Shown here piece after piece: positions 18,227 through 27,285 of a DNA stretch of 64,000 bases. The notes under the pieces were generated by a model, which did no database searches, was not told where the DNA came from, and saw nothing but the letters and a program-made list of their open reading frames with translations. The stretch covers positions 124,001-188,000 of the forward strand of contig CAWJLG010000015.1 of NCBI GenBank assembly GCA_963843595.1, given 5' to 3'. This DNA is from CAIWHR01 sp963843595 (GTDB taxonomy: Bacteria; Pseudomonadota; Gammaproteobacteria; Burkholderiales; Casimicrobiaceae). Positions within the stretch are counted from its first letter, which is position 1. Each line of letters begins with the position of its first letter. The position numbers and the translations under genes are program-made.

Positions 18227-18229
18227 CAA
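18201..18229 (-). promoter_or_regulatory. Promoter of iclR regulator
   Basis: On the minus strand TTGAAT (18224-18229) and TAATGT (18201-18206) are 17 bases apart, placing the transcript start very close to the ATG at 18193. The site lies face to face with the xsc promoter, so one polymerase would exclude the other. Confidence 0.5.
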
Positions 18230-18314
18230 CCCAGATTTCGCATATATCTTGCAGGCCATGCCGCGCTGTGGAAGACTGTGCGCCTGCGCGTGAACCGCTC
18301 CCGAGGAGGATTCC

Positions 18315-20114
18315 ATGAACAAGCCCGCCGACATGCCGACCGCCGTGGTCGGCCGCCAGAGGATGACGCCTTCGGAAGCGTTCGTCGAAACCCTCGTTGC
18401 CAACGGCGTCAAGGACGTCTTCGGCATCGTCGGCTCCGCCTACATGGATGCGCTCGACCTGTTTCCGCTCGCGGGCATCCGGTTCATCTCGGTGGCGCAC
18501 GAACAGGGCGGCGGGCACATGGCCGACGGCTACGCACGGGTGTCCGGCCGTCACGGCGTGTGCATCGCGCAGAACGGTCCTGGCATCACCAACTTCGTGA
18601 CGTCCACGGCGGCCGCATTCTGGGCCCACTCGCCGGTGGTCGTCGTGACGCCCGAAACGGGCAGCGCGACCATCGGTCTCGGCGGCTTCCAGGAGACCGA
18701 GCAGCTGCCGCTTTTCTCGAAGATCACCAAGTACCAGGCGCACGTCAACAACCGGGCGCGGATGGCGGAGCTGACCGCGCGCGCCTTCGACCGTGCCCAC
18801 CTGGAGCTTGGACCAACGCAGCTCAACATCCCGCGCGATTTCTTCTATGGCGACATCGAGTGCGAGATTCCGCGGCCGATGACGATCGAGCGCGGGGCGG
18901 GCGGAGAGAAGAGCCTCAATGAGGCCGCCGCATTGCTCGCGGCGGCGAAATTCCCCGTGATCCTCTGCGGCGGCGGCGTGGTGATGGCCAATGGTCAGGC
19001 GGAGGCCATCGCGCTCGCGGAGCTGCTCCAGGCGCCGGTGGCCACCAGCTACCTGCACAACGACTCGTTCCCCTCGCGGCACGCGCTCTGGTGCGGAGCG
19101 CTCGGCTACCAGGGCTCGAAGGCGGCGATGAAGCTCATGGCGAAGGCCGACGTCGTACTGGCGCTCGGCACCCGCCTCGGACCGTTCGGGACGCTGCCGC
19201 AGTACGGGATGGAGTACTGGCCGAAGAACGCCAAGATCGTCCAGGTCGATGCCGACGCGAAGATGCTGGGCCTCGTCAAGCCCATTTCGGTGGGCATCTG
19301 CGGCGACGCGAAGGCCGCGGCGGCGGCGCTTGCGGCCCGGCTGGCCGGCAAGCCGCTGGCTTGTCTCGCCAACAAGGATGCACGTCTCGCGGACATCCGG
19401 GCCGAGAAGTCCGCGTGGGAGTCCGAGCTCGACGGCTGGACGCACGAGAAGGACGCATGGTCGATGGAGGTGGCGAAGACCTCGACGTACATGCACCCAC
19501 GGCAGATGCTGCGCGAGCTCGAGCGCGCGATGCCCGAGGGGGCGATGGTCTCGACCGACATCGGCAACATCTGCTCGGTGTCGAACTCCTACCTTCGCTT
19601 CGACCGGCCGCGCTCGATGTTCGCGGCGATGAGCTTCGGCAACTGCGGCTACGCTTTTCCGACCATCATCGGCGCGAAGGTCGCGGCACCCGACCGGCCG
19701 GCGATCGCGTATGTCGGCGACGGCGCCTGGGGCATGAGCTTCGGCGAGATCCAGACCTGCGTGCGCGAGAACATTCCGGTGACGGCCGTCGTGTTCAACA
19801 ACGGGCAATGGGGCGCGGAGAAGAAGAACCACGTCGACTTCTACGAAAACCGTTTCCTGGGCGTGAACCTCGACAAGCAGCCGTCTTGGGCGACCGTGGC
19901 GCGCGCGATGGGCGCCGAGGGCGTGACCATCGACAAGGTCGGCGACGTCGGTCCGGCGCTGCGTGCGGCGTGCGCGGCGCAGAAGCAGGGGAAGACGACG
20001 ATCCTCGAGATGATGGTGACGCGCGAGCTGGGCGATCCGTTCCGCCGCGACGCGCTGGCGCTGCCGGTCCGCCATCTCGCGAAGTACCAGTCGACGGCGG
20101 CGCGGCGGGGCTGA
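18315..20114 (+). CDS. xsc: Sulfoacetaldehyde acetyltransferase
   Basis: 599 residues, a thiamine-diphosphate enzyme. It cleaves sulfoacetaldehyde with phosphate into acetyl phosphate and sulfite, the carbon-sulfur bond-breaking step for taurine and related C2 sulfonates. The N-terminal domain has FGIVGSAYMDALDLFP and the activating glutamate in VAHEQGGGHMADGYAR (residue 63). The cofactor motif runs from GDGAWG (468-473) to NN (495-496). YENRFLGVNL and TRELGDPFRRDAL are segments I recognise as Xsc-specific and not shared with acetolactate synthase. ATG 18315 has a strong GAGGAGGA; the ATG at 18363 would give a shorter start. Together with ald, pta and the transaminase it defines the taurine route. 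Confidence 0.95.
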   Translation: MNKPADMPTAVVGRQRMTPSEAFVETLVANGVKDVFGIVGSAYMDALDLFPLAGIRFISVAHEQGGGHMADGYARVSGRHGVCIAQNGPGITNFVTSTAAAFWAHSPVVVVTPETGSATIGLGGFQETEQLPLFSKITKYQAHVNNRARMAELTARAFDRAHLELGPTQLNIPRDFFYGDIECEIPRPMTIERGAGGEKSLNEAAALLAAAKFPVILCGGGVVMANGQAEAIALAELLQAPVATSYLHNDSFPSRHALWCGALGYQGSKAAMKLMAKADVVLALGTRLGPFGTLPQYGMEYWPKNAKIVQVDADAKMLGLVKPISVGICGDAKAAAAALAARLAGKPLACLANKDARLADIRAEKSAWESELDGWTHEKDAWSMEVAKTSTYMHPRQMLRELERAMPEGAMVSTDIGNICSVSNSYLRFDRPRSMFAAMSFGNCGYAFPTIIGAKVAAPDRPAIAYVGDGAWGMSFGEIQTCVRENIPVTAVVFNNGQWGAEKKNHVDFYENRFLGVNLDKQPSWATVARAMGAEGVTIDKVGDVGPALRAACAAQKQGKTTILEMMVTRELGDPFRRDALALPVRHLAKYQSTAARRG

Positions 20115-20138
20115 CGCTGCCGACGCCGCGAGCTCGGC

Positions 20139-20161
20139 TCGCCGGCGGGTGGCGCCGGCGA
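20139..20161 (+). terminator. Hairpin after xsc
   Basis: TCGCCGGCG (20139-20147) pairs perfectly with CGCCGGCGA (20153-20161) around a five-base loop, 25 bases beyond the xsc stop. There is no T run, so it may be a stabilising stem or a weak terminator. Confidence 0.4.
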
Positions 20162-20337
20162 ACCGGTGATCGGCGGGGGCTTCCACGCGCCACCGGACGA
20201 CTTGCCGGCTGAGCGCGTCGCCGTTCCCCGCACGATCATTGGCGTTATCATCGCATCCTCGTGCGGACGACGGCCACGCCGGCCGCTGCAATCCGCGGCG
20301 ACGTTTCCTTTTCCGCCGACCCGGCCGGAGGCGTGAA

Positions 20338-21213
20338 TTGCGCATCGATCCGCAACGCATCGAAGACACCGCCAAGGAGCTCTACGTCCGCGCGCTGAAG
20401 GTGCTGCCGCCGGACATCAAGGAGGGCTTCGCGAAGCTCGCCGCACGCGAAACGGGCGGCACGGCGAAGGCCGTCCTCGGCACGATGATCGAGAACATCG
20501 CCGTCGCGGAGAGAACCGACAACCTGCTGTGCCAGGACACCGGCATCCCGATCTACAACGTGACGGTCGGGCGCGACGTCGCCGTCGACGGCATCGCATT
20601 GAAGGCCGCGATACGCAACGGTTGCGCGCGGGCGACACGCGAGTATCCGCTGCGCTCGTCGGTCGTCCATCCGCTGACCCGGAAGAACGAGCACACGTCC
20701 TGCGGTGCCGGCGTGCCGGTGATCCACGTCGATTTTTCGGACGCGTTCGAGGGATTGCGCATCGAGATGGTGCCCAAGGGCAGCGGGTCGGAGAACAATT
20801 CGTGGCTCAAGATGGCGATTCCGGCCGACGGCGTGGACGCGATCAAGACATTCGTCGTCGATTGCGTGCTTGCCGCAGGCGGCAAGACCTGTCCACCGAC
20901 GATCGTCGGCGTCGGTGTGGGCGGCACCGCGGACCTGTGCGTCCACCTCGCCAAGGTGGCGGCGACGCGTCCGCTCGGGTCGCGCTGCCCGGATCCCGAG
21001 GGCGCGGCGCTCGAAGTCGCGCTCTCCAGGGCGGTCAACCTGCTCGGGGTCGGACCGCAGGGACTCGGTGGCGATGCGACGGCGTTCGCAGTGCACGTCG
21101 AGCTTGCCGCGACGCACATCACGATGAACCCCGTCGCCGTGAACATGCAGTGCCACTCGGCGCGGCGCGCGAGTGCGGTGCTGACGGCCGAGGGTACGGC
21201 GTTCGGCTTCTAG
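20338..21213 (+). CDS. Class I fumarase / tartrate dehydratase alpha subunit
   Basis: About 291 residues. The best start is TTG at 20338, which follows CCGGAGGCG. The chain LCQDTGIPIYNVTVG, KNEHTSCGAGVPVIHVDF and the SENNSWLKM segment are typical of the Fe-S dependent fumarase family alpha domain. Cysteines in LCQDTG and TCPPT, plus one more, would ligate the 4Fe-4S cluster. It would hydrate fumarate to malate (or dehydrate tartrate) with the beta subunit. The beta gene is 700 bases downstream, separated by an unrelated membrane protein gene, which is unusual. Specific substrate is not decided by sequence; plain fumarase is the likeliest. Confidence 0.85.
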   Translation: MRIDPQRIEDTAKELYVRALKVLPPDIKEGFAKLAARETGGTAKAVLGTMIENIAVAERTDNLLCQDTGIPIYNVTVGRDVAVDGIALKAAIRNGCARATREYPLRSSVVHPLTRKNEHTSCGAGVPVIHVDFSDAFEGLRIEMVPKGSGSENNSWLKMAIPADGVDAIKTFVVDCVLAAGGKTCPPTIVGVGVGGTADLCVHLAKVAATRPLGSRCPDPEGAALEVALSRAVNLLGVGPQGLGGDATAFAVHVELAATHITMNPVAVNMQCHSARRASAVLTAEGTAFGF

Positions 21214-21231
21214 CGCTCGCCCGGGATCGCC

Positions 21232-21885
21232 ATGTTCATCGCCCATTTCGGTGTCGCCATGGCGGCACGCCGCGTCGCGCCGCGGCCGTCGCTCGGCACG
21301 CTGCTGCTGGCGGCGATGCTCGCCGACGGCATCTGGCCGGTGTTCGTGCTGCTGGGCTGGGAGAAGGTCGAGATCGTGCCGGGCATCACGACCGTCACTC
21401 CGCTGCTGTTCACGTCGTATCCCTACACGCACAGCCTGCTGTTCGACGCATTGTGGGCGGCGCTTCTCGGCGGCAGCTACTACGCGCTGCGCCGCGACCG
21501 AGGCGGCGCACTGTGGCTTGCCGCGCTCGTGCTTTCCCACTGGGTCCTCGATTTCGTGGCGCATCGGCCCGACATGCCGCTGTGGCCCGGCGGCCCGACG
21601 GCGGGACTGGGACTCTGGTACTCGCTGCCCGCCACGCTCGCCGTGGAGTTCGCGATCTTCGGTGGCGGCGTGTGGCTGTACGCGACGGCGACGCGGGCGC
21701 GCGACCGGATCGGCAGCACGGCGTGGTGGGCCCTCGTGCTCACGCTCGCGGCGATCTATCTGTCGGCGGTGTTCGGCCCACCGCCGCCGAGCGTGGAAGT
21801 GCTCGCGCTGAGCGGGCTGCTCGGCTGGCTGTTCGTGGCGTGGGCCTACTGGATCGACCGGCACCGCCTCCCGGGGACCGTTTGA
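21232..21885 (+). CDS. Membrane protein, possible YdjM-type metal-dependent hydrolase
   Basis: 217 residues with about five or six hydrophobic segments. MFIAHFGVAMAARR at the N terminus, YPYTHSLLFD in the middle and SHWVLDFVAHRPD give the spaced His and Asp residues seen in small membrane-bound metal-dependent hydrolases of the YdjM/DUF457 type. No substrate is known to me. It begins 18 bases after the fumarase alpha stop and ends 10 bases before the beta start, so the three genes form one transcript. Confidence 0.6.
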   Translation: MFIAHFGVAMAARRVAPRPSLGTLLLAAMLADGIWPVFVLLGWEKVEIVPGITTVTPLLFTSYPYTHSLLFDALWAALLGGSYYALRRDRGGALWLAALVLSHWVLDFVAHRPDMPLWPGGPTAGLGLWYSLPATLAVEFAIFGGGVWLYATATRARDRIGSTAWWALVLTLAAIYLSAVFGPPPPSVEVLALSGLLGWLFVAWAYWIDRHRLPGTV

Positions 21886-21895
21886 GGACGCGACG

Positions 21896-22507
21896 ATGGC
21901 CCATTACGAATTGACGCTGCCGGTCACCGAACGAGAGGTGCGCGCGCTCGTCGTCGACGACACGGTCACGCTGCACGGCACGCTCTACGGAATCCGCGAC
22001 GCGACCCAGATCGCGCTCTTCGATCGCGGCCGGGCCACGCGCTTCGACCTTGCCGGCCATGCCGTGGTGCACACGGCGCCCAACGTGCGCAAGGTTCCGG
22101 TGTCGCCGACGCATCCGGCCGGGTACGCGCCGGTGTGCATCGGCACGACGACGAGCAGCCGGATGGAGCGCTTCACGCGCCCGCTGATGACGCGGTACGG
22201 CGTGCGCCTGATCGTCGGCAAGGGCGGATTGGGCGAAGCGTCGCGCGCCGCGTTCCAGGAACTGGGAGGCGCTTATCTGGCGCTCGTCGGCGGCACTGCG
22301 GCGCTTGAAACCACGTGGATCGAGGCGATCGAGGACGTCGATCTCGACGATCTCAATCCGGAAAGTCTCTGGCGTTTCCGGATTCGCGGCTTCGGTCCGC
22401 TGCGGGTGGCCATGGACAGCCGCGGCGGCAGCCTGTACGCGGCCGTCGATGCGCAAGCGCGTTCGCGTCGCGAAGCCGCGTTGGCGGCGCTCGGCGTCAA
22501 GACCTGA
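21896..22507 (+). CDS. Class I fumarase / tartrate dehydratase beta subunit
   Basis: 203 residues matching the C-terminal domain of class I fumarase. APVCIGTTTSSRMERFT is the hallmark substrate-binding motif, and LIVGKGGLGEA and YLALVGGTAALE are also typical. MAHYELTLPVTEREVRALVVDD is the usual N terminus. It would complete the dehydratase with the alpha subunit encoded at 20338. The gene ends about 90 bases before the Pho box of the next operon. Confidence 0.88.
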   Translation: MAHYELTLPVTEREVRALVVDDTVTLHGTLYGIRDATQIALFDRGRATRFDLAGHAVVHTAPNVRKVPVSPTHPAGYAPVCIGTTTSSRMERFTRPLMTRYGVRLIVGKGGLGEASRAAFQELGGAYLALVGGTAALETTWIEAIEDVDLDDLNPESLWRFRIRGFGPLRVAMDSRGGSLYAAVDAQARSRREAALAALGVKT

Positions 22508-22594
22508 TCTCGGGACCCCGCCAAGCGTCGCGCGCACGGCCGGGCCTCCGCCCGGGTGCGGCGGCGTGCAGGCAATGGCGGTCACGCGAGTGGA

Positions 22595-22628
22595 GTGTCA
22601 TCGGGCTGTAACACGCTGCGGCAATAAT
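22595..22628 (+). promoter_or_regulatory. Pho box promoter of the pst-pho operon
   Basis: GTGTCAT (22595-22601), four bases, then CTGTAAC (22606-22612) form the two direct heptamers of a PhoB box (consensus CTGTCAT). Exactly ten bases later is AATAAT (22623-22628) as the -10; as in PhoB-activated promoters, the box replaces the -35. It is 36 bases ahead of pstS. PhoB itself is encoded in the same operon, so the control is autoregulatory. Confidence 0.75.
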
Positions 22629-22663
22629 CGCGGCGTCCGAGACCTGTCTATGAGGAAGAACCC

Positions 22664-23710
22664 ATGCGCAAGCACCTGACCCGAGGTTTCCTGGTCGCCG
22701 CGACGTTCGCGTTCGGCCTCTCCAACGCTGGCGCCGTCGACATCACCGGCGCCGGAGCGACGTTCCCGTACCCGATCTACGCGAAGTGGGCCGAGGCCTA
22801 CAAGGCGAAAACGGGCGTCGGCATGAACTACCAGTCGATCGGCTCCGGCGGCGGCATCGCGCAGATCAAGGCGAAGACGGTCGACTTCGGCGCGTCCGAC
22901 ATGCCGCTGAAGCCGGAGGACCTGCAGGCCGCCGGTCTGACGCAGTTCCCGGCGATCATCGGCGGCGTCGTGCCGGTCGATCAATCTCGAAGGCATTGCG
23001 CCGGGCGCGCTCAAGTTCACCGGCCCGGTGCTCGCCGACATCTATCTCGGCAAGATCAAGAGCTGGAACGACAAGGCGATCGCCGATCTCAATCCGGCCG
23101 CGAAGCTCCCCGCCGAACCGATCACCGTCGTGCGCCGCTCCGACGGTTCGGGCACGACGTTCATCTGGACCGACTACCTGTCCAAGGTGAGCCCGGACTG
23201 GAAGGCGAAGGTCGGCGCGAGCACCGCCGTTGCCTGGCCTGAAGGCGTCGGTGGCAAGGGCAACGAAGGCGTGGCCGCGTACGTGCAGCGGATCAAGGGC
23301 TCGATCGGCTACGTCGAGTACGCGTACGCGAAGAAGAACAAGATGACCTACGCGCAGGTTCAGAACAGGGACGGCCAGTTCGTCGCAGCCCGACGACGAG
23401 ACGTTCCAGGCGGCCGCCGCGTACGCCGACTGGAAGAACGCGCCCGGCTTCTACCAGATCCTGACCGACCAGCCCGGCAAGAACAGCTGGCCGATCACCG
23501 GCGCGAGTTTCATCCTGATGCACGTCAAGCAGGACAAGCCGCAGAACGCCGCCGAGGTGCTCAAGTTCTTCGACTGGGCATTCAAGAACGGCCAGACGAT
23601 GGCGGCAGAGCTCGACTACGTTCCGATGCCCGAGAACGTCACCAAAGTGATCGCCGAGTCGTGGAAAGCCCAGGTCAAGGACGCCGTCGGGCAAGGCCGT
23701 CTGGAACTGA
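22664..23710 (+). pseudogene. pstS: Phosphate-binding protein PstS, frameshifted
   Basis: Periplasmic phosphate-binding protein of the Pst importer. The signal peptide (MRKHLTRGFLVAATFAFGLS) and VDITGAGATFPYPIYAKWAEAY are intact, as are SIGSGGGIAQIK, RRSDGSGTTFIWTDYL and KNSWPITGASFILM (phosphate-site segments). Single extra bases interrupt the frame near 22982, 23387 and 23694. Dropping one base at each restores a continuous protein of about 345 residues ending VGKAVWN at the TGA of 23708-23710. Every motif survives, so sequence error is more likely than decay. Confidence 0.85.
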
Positions 23711-23816
23711 TTGCCGTCCTGCGGCACCGCGCATACACTCGACGCAGCACTGTTTGCATCCTCCGTCCCGGCCGGGTTCGCCAGTTCCCGGCCGGATTCA
23801 TTTGCGAGAGGTTAAG

Positions 23817-24850
23817 ATGACGGTTACCGCCGGTACCGCCGACTTGCCCATGCCATGCCGCCGCCGACCGCGCCGACGCGCGCGCCACCTCCGACCGCCC
23901 GGCCGAAGGGCGCGGCGCCGTGGCAGGATCTGTTGTTCGAGCGCGACGACGATGCTTTTCGCGCTCTTCGTGCTGCTCACGCTGGCCGCGATCCTCGTCG
24001 CGCTCGCGTGGGCCGCCGTTCCGGCGTTCGAGAAGTTCGGCTTCGGCTTCTTCTTCACCAACGTCTGGAATCCGGTGACGATGCGATTTCGGCGGCGCTG
24101 GCGCCGATCTACGGCACGCTGGTGACTTCTGCGATCGCGCTGCTGATCGGCGTGCCGGTGAGCTTCGGCATCGCGCTGTTCCTGACCGAGATGTGCCCGG
24201 TCGTGCTCAAGCGGCCGCTCGGCACCGCGGTCGAGCTGCTCGCCGCGATTCCGTCGATCATCTACGGGATGTGGGGCCTGTTCGTGTTCGCGCCGGTGTT
24301 CGGCGACTACGTCCAGCCGGTGCTCACCACGACTTTCGGCGATCTGTGGATTCTGGGCCCGCTGTTCCAGGGGGCGCCGAACGGCATCGGGGTCCTGACT
24401 CGGCGGGGGTCATCCTGTCGATCATGGTGATCCCGTTCATTGCGTCGGTGATGCGCGACGTGTTCGAGATCGTGCCCCCGGTGCTGAAGGAGTCGGCGTA
24501 CGGCATCGGCGCGACGACCTGGGAGGTCGTCTGGAACGTCGTGCTGCCGTACACGAAGGTCGGCGTGATCGGCGGCGTCATGCTCGGCCTCGGCCGCGCG
24601 CTGGGCGAGACGATGGCGGTGACGTTCGTCATCGGCAACGCGTACCGGATCAGCACCTCGCTGTTCGAGCCGGGCAACTCGATCGCCTCGGCGCTCGCCA
24701 ACGAGTTCAACGAAGCCGCCGATCCCGTCCATCGCGCGTCGCTGATCGCGCTCGGCCTCGTGCTGTTCGTGCTGACCTTCATCGTGCTGGCCTGCTCGCG
24801 GCTGCTGCTTGCGCAGCTCGCCCAGGGGCGAGGGCACGGAAGGCCGTGCG
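23817..24850 (+). pseudogene. pstC: Phosphate ABC transporter permease PstC, frameshifted
   Basis: Inner-membrane permease of the Pst system. The protein is readable only by changing frame near 23850, 23945, 24078 and 24398. Recognisable parts are LFALFVLLTLAAILVALAWA, FGFGFFFTNVWNPV, LAPIYGTLVTSAIALLIGVP, AIPSIIYGMWGLFVFAPV and the ABC-contact loop LKESAYGIGATTWEVVWNV. The C terminus is near 24850, where pstA begins. Both insertions and a missing base are implied. Boundaries are approximate. Confidence 0.8.
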
Positions 24851-25707
24851 ATGTCCAAGATGCCACGAACCGCGATCTACCGCCGGCGCTTCGGTCAACC
24901 GTTTCAACCTGGTCATGTCGCTGGCCGCGATGTCGTTCGGGATGGCCTTCCTGCTGTGGATCCTGTCGGTGCTGTTCGCGCTGGGCGTATCGGCGCTGTC
25001 GCCGACGATGTTCACGCAGACGACGCCGCCGCCGGGGTCGGCGGGCGGGCTTGCCAATGCGATCTACGGCAGCGTGATCATCGTCGTCGTGGCGACCTTC
25101 GTCAGCACGCCGATCGGCATCTTCGCCGGCATCTATCTGGCCGAATACGGCAAGAGCGGCTGGATCGCCCGGCTGACGCGATTCATCAACGACATCCTGC
25201 TGTCGGCGCCGTCGATCGTGATCGGTCTGTTCGTCTACACGGTTTACGTGATGCAGGTCGGCCACTTCTCCGGCTGGGCCGGCTCGTTCGCGCTGGCGCT
25301 GATCGCCATTCCGGTGGTGGTCCGGACCACCGAGAACATGCTGCAGCTGGTGCCGGCGAGCCTGCGCGAGGCGGCGGTGGCGCTCGGCGCGCCGATGTGG
25401 AAGGTCATCGTGATGGTGACGCTGCGGGCGGTGCGCGGCGGCGTGATCACCGGCATCCTGCTCGCCGTCGCGCGCATGTCCGGCGAGACGGCGCCGCTGC
25501 TGTTCACCGCGCTCAACAACCAGTTCTGGAGCGCCAACATGAACGCGCCGATGGCCAACCTGCCGGTGGTGATCTTCCAGTTCGCGCATGAGCCCGTACG
25601 AGGACTGGAAGTCGCTGGCATGGGGCGGCGCGCTGCTGATCACGCTTACCGTGCTCGTCATCAACATCCTCGCGCGCACCGTGTTCCGCCAGACCGCCGT
25701 CCGCTAA
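24851..25707 (+). pseudogene. pstA: Phosphate ABC transporter permease PstA, frameshifted
   Basis: Second Pst permease. It starts MSKMPRTAIYRRR at 24851, then needs one base removed near 24890 to join SVNRFNLVMSLAAMSFG. The main frame carries STPIGIFAGIYLAEYGK, LSAPSIVIGLFVYTVYVM and LREAAVALGAPMWKVIVMV, the ATPase-contact loop. A further extra C near 25587 breaks the end; without it the protein finishes MSPYEDWKSLAWGGALLI and stops at 25705-25707. Corrected length is about 285 residues, normal for PstA. Confidence 0.83.
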
Positions 25708-25786
25708 CCGACCGAGCGCAGTCGAGAGCGTCCGATGGATACCTGCGACCCATCGCCGCGCGTCCACCGCGCAGCGCCGGTCCGCG

Positions 25787-26551
25787 GTGCCGACCGCGGC
25801 GCCGAAGATGTCGATCCGCAACCTCGACTTCTTCTACGGCCGCTTCCAGGGGCTGAAGAACATCAATCTCGACATCGCCGAGCGCCGGGTCACCGCGTTC
25901 ATCGGCCCGTCGGGCTGCGGCAAGTCGACGCTGCTGCGCACGCTCAACCGGATGTACTCGCTGTACCCGGGCCAGCGGGCGGTCGGCGAGATCCTGCTCG
26001 ACGGCGACAACATCCTGGCGTCGGACGTCGACATCAACATGCTGCGTGCCAAGGTGGGCATGGTGTTCCAGAAGCCGACACCGTTCCCGATGTCGATCTA
26101 CGACAACATCGCGTTCGGCGTTTCGCTCTACGAAAGTCTGTCGGCGCGCGCGATGGACGAGCGCGTCGAGTGGGCGCTGACCAAGGCCGCGATGTGGGAC
26201 GAGGCGAAGGACAAGCTGAAGCAGAGCGGCATGGCGCTCTCCGGCGGTCAGCAGCAGCGGCTGTGCATCGCGCGCGCGGTGGCCGTGAGGCCCGAGGTGC
26301 TGCTGCTCGACGAGCCGACCTCCGCGCTCGATCCGATCTCGACGGCCAAGATCGAGGAGCTCATCACCGAGCTCAAGGAGGACTACACGATCGCGATCGT
26401 CACCCACAACATGCAGCAGGCGGCGCGCGTGTCGGACTACACTGCGTACATGTACCTCGGGGAGCTGATCGAATTCGGCGAGACCGACCAGATCTTCCTC
26501 AAGCCGAAGCGCAAGGAGACCGAGGACTACATCACGGGACGCTTCGGCTGA
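25787..26551 (+). CDS. pstB: Phosphate ABC transporter ATP-binding protein
   Basis: 254 residues from GTG at 25787. PstB marks are FIGPSGCGKSTLLRTLNRM (Walker A), ALSGGQQQRLCIARAVAV (signature), VLLLDEPTSALDP (Walker B) and THNMQQAARVSDY (switch region). The typical N-terminal KMSIRNLDFFYGRFQGLKNI is present. An ATG at 25735 in another frame may be the original start, separated by one more indel, since PstB of this group often has a longer N terminus. It drives PstC/PstA and is followed at once by phoU. Confidence 0.93.
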   Translation: MPTAAPKMSIRNLDFFYGRFQGLKNINLDIAERRVTAFIGPSGCGKSTLLRTLNRMYSLYPGQRAVGEILLDGDNILASDVDINMLRAKVGMVFQKPTPFPMSIYDNIAFGVSLYESLSARAMDERVEWALTKAAMWDEAKDKLKQSGMALSGGQQQRLCIARAVAVRPEVLLLDEPTSALDPISTAKIEELITELKEDYTIAIVTHNMQQAARVSDYTAYMYLGELIEFGETDQIFLKPKRKETEDYITGRFG

Positions 26552-26577
26552 CGCGTCCCGACACGGAGAGCGAGATC

Positions 26578-27285
26578 ATGACCGAGCACACGCACAAGCA
26601 GTTCGACGCCGAGATGGAGGCGATCCGCAGCGGCGTCCTGTCGATGGGCGGGCTGGTCGAGACGCAGCTCACGCGCGCGATTGCCGTCGTCGACAACGAC
26701 GAGGACAACGAGACGATCGATCGCGTCGGCGCCGACGAGCAGCAGATCAACCAGATGCAGATGACGATCGACCAGCAGTGCGGCCAGATCATCGCCAAGC
26801 GGCAGCCGGCGGCGATCGACCTGCGGATGATCCTGACGATCACCAAGATCGTCAACGACCTCGAGCGCATCGGCGACGAGGTCAAGAAGATCGCCTACAA
26901 GGCGCAGCAGGCACGCGGCGCGGCGACGCTGTCGCGGCTGCGCGGCTACGACGTGGTGCGCGCGGCCGAGCTTGCGCACGAGATGCTGCAGATGGCGCTC
27001 GACGCGTTCGCGCGCCTCGACACCGCGGCCGCCGCCGAGGTGATCGACCGCGACGAGGAGATCGACGCCGCGTTCCACGCGATCATGCGCCAGCTGATCA
27101 GCTACATGATGGAGGATCCGCGGACCATCAGCTCGGCGCTGGAAATCGTGTTCATCGCCAAGTCGATCGAACGCATCGGCGACCACGCGAAGAACATCGC
27201 GGAGGCCGTCGTCTCGGCCGTCAAGGGCAAGGACGTCCGCCACGCATCGGCCGAGCAGATCCGCGCTGAGGTCGCCGAGGAATGA
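26578..27285 (+). CDS. phoU: Phosphate signalling protein PhoU
   Basis: 235 residues, two three-helix PhoU repeats. MILTITKIVNDLERIGDEVKK in the first half and FIAKSIERIGDHAKNIAEAV in the second are the metal-binding E/DxxxD motifs of the family. PhoU links the Pst transporter to the PhoR kinase and damps signalling when phosphate is plentiful. ATG 26578 is 27 bases after pstB; its stop overlaps the phoB start in ATGA. Confidence 0.95.
   Translation: MTEHTHKQFDAEMEAIRSGVLSMGGLVETQLTRAIAVVDNDEDNETIDRVGADEQQINQMQMTIDQQCGQIIAKRQPAAIDLRMILTITKIVNDLERIGDEVKKIAYKAQQARGAATLSRLRGYDVVRAAELAHEMLQMALDAFARLDTAAAAEVIDRDEEIDAAFHAIMRQLISYMMEDPRTISSALEIVFIAKSIERIGDHAKNIAEAVVSAVKGKDVRHASAEQIRAEVAEE

Noticed and set aside
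21232..21885. Membrane protein as a third fumarase or dicarboxylate carrier subunit
   Set aside because: Its His/Asp pattern fits membrane metal-dependent hydrolases, and no transport motif is seen.
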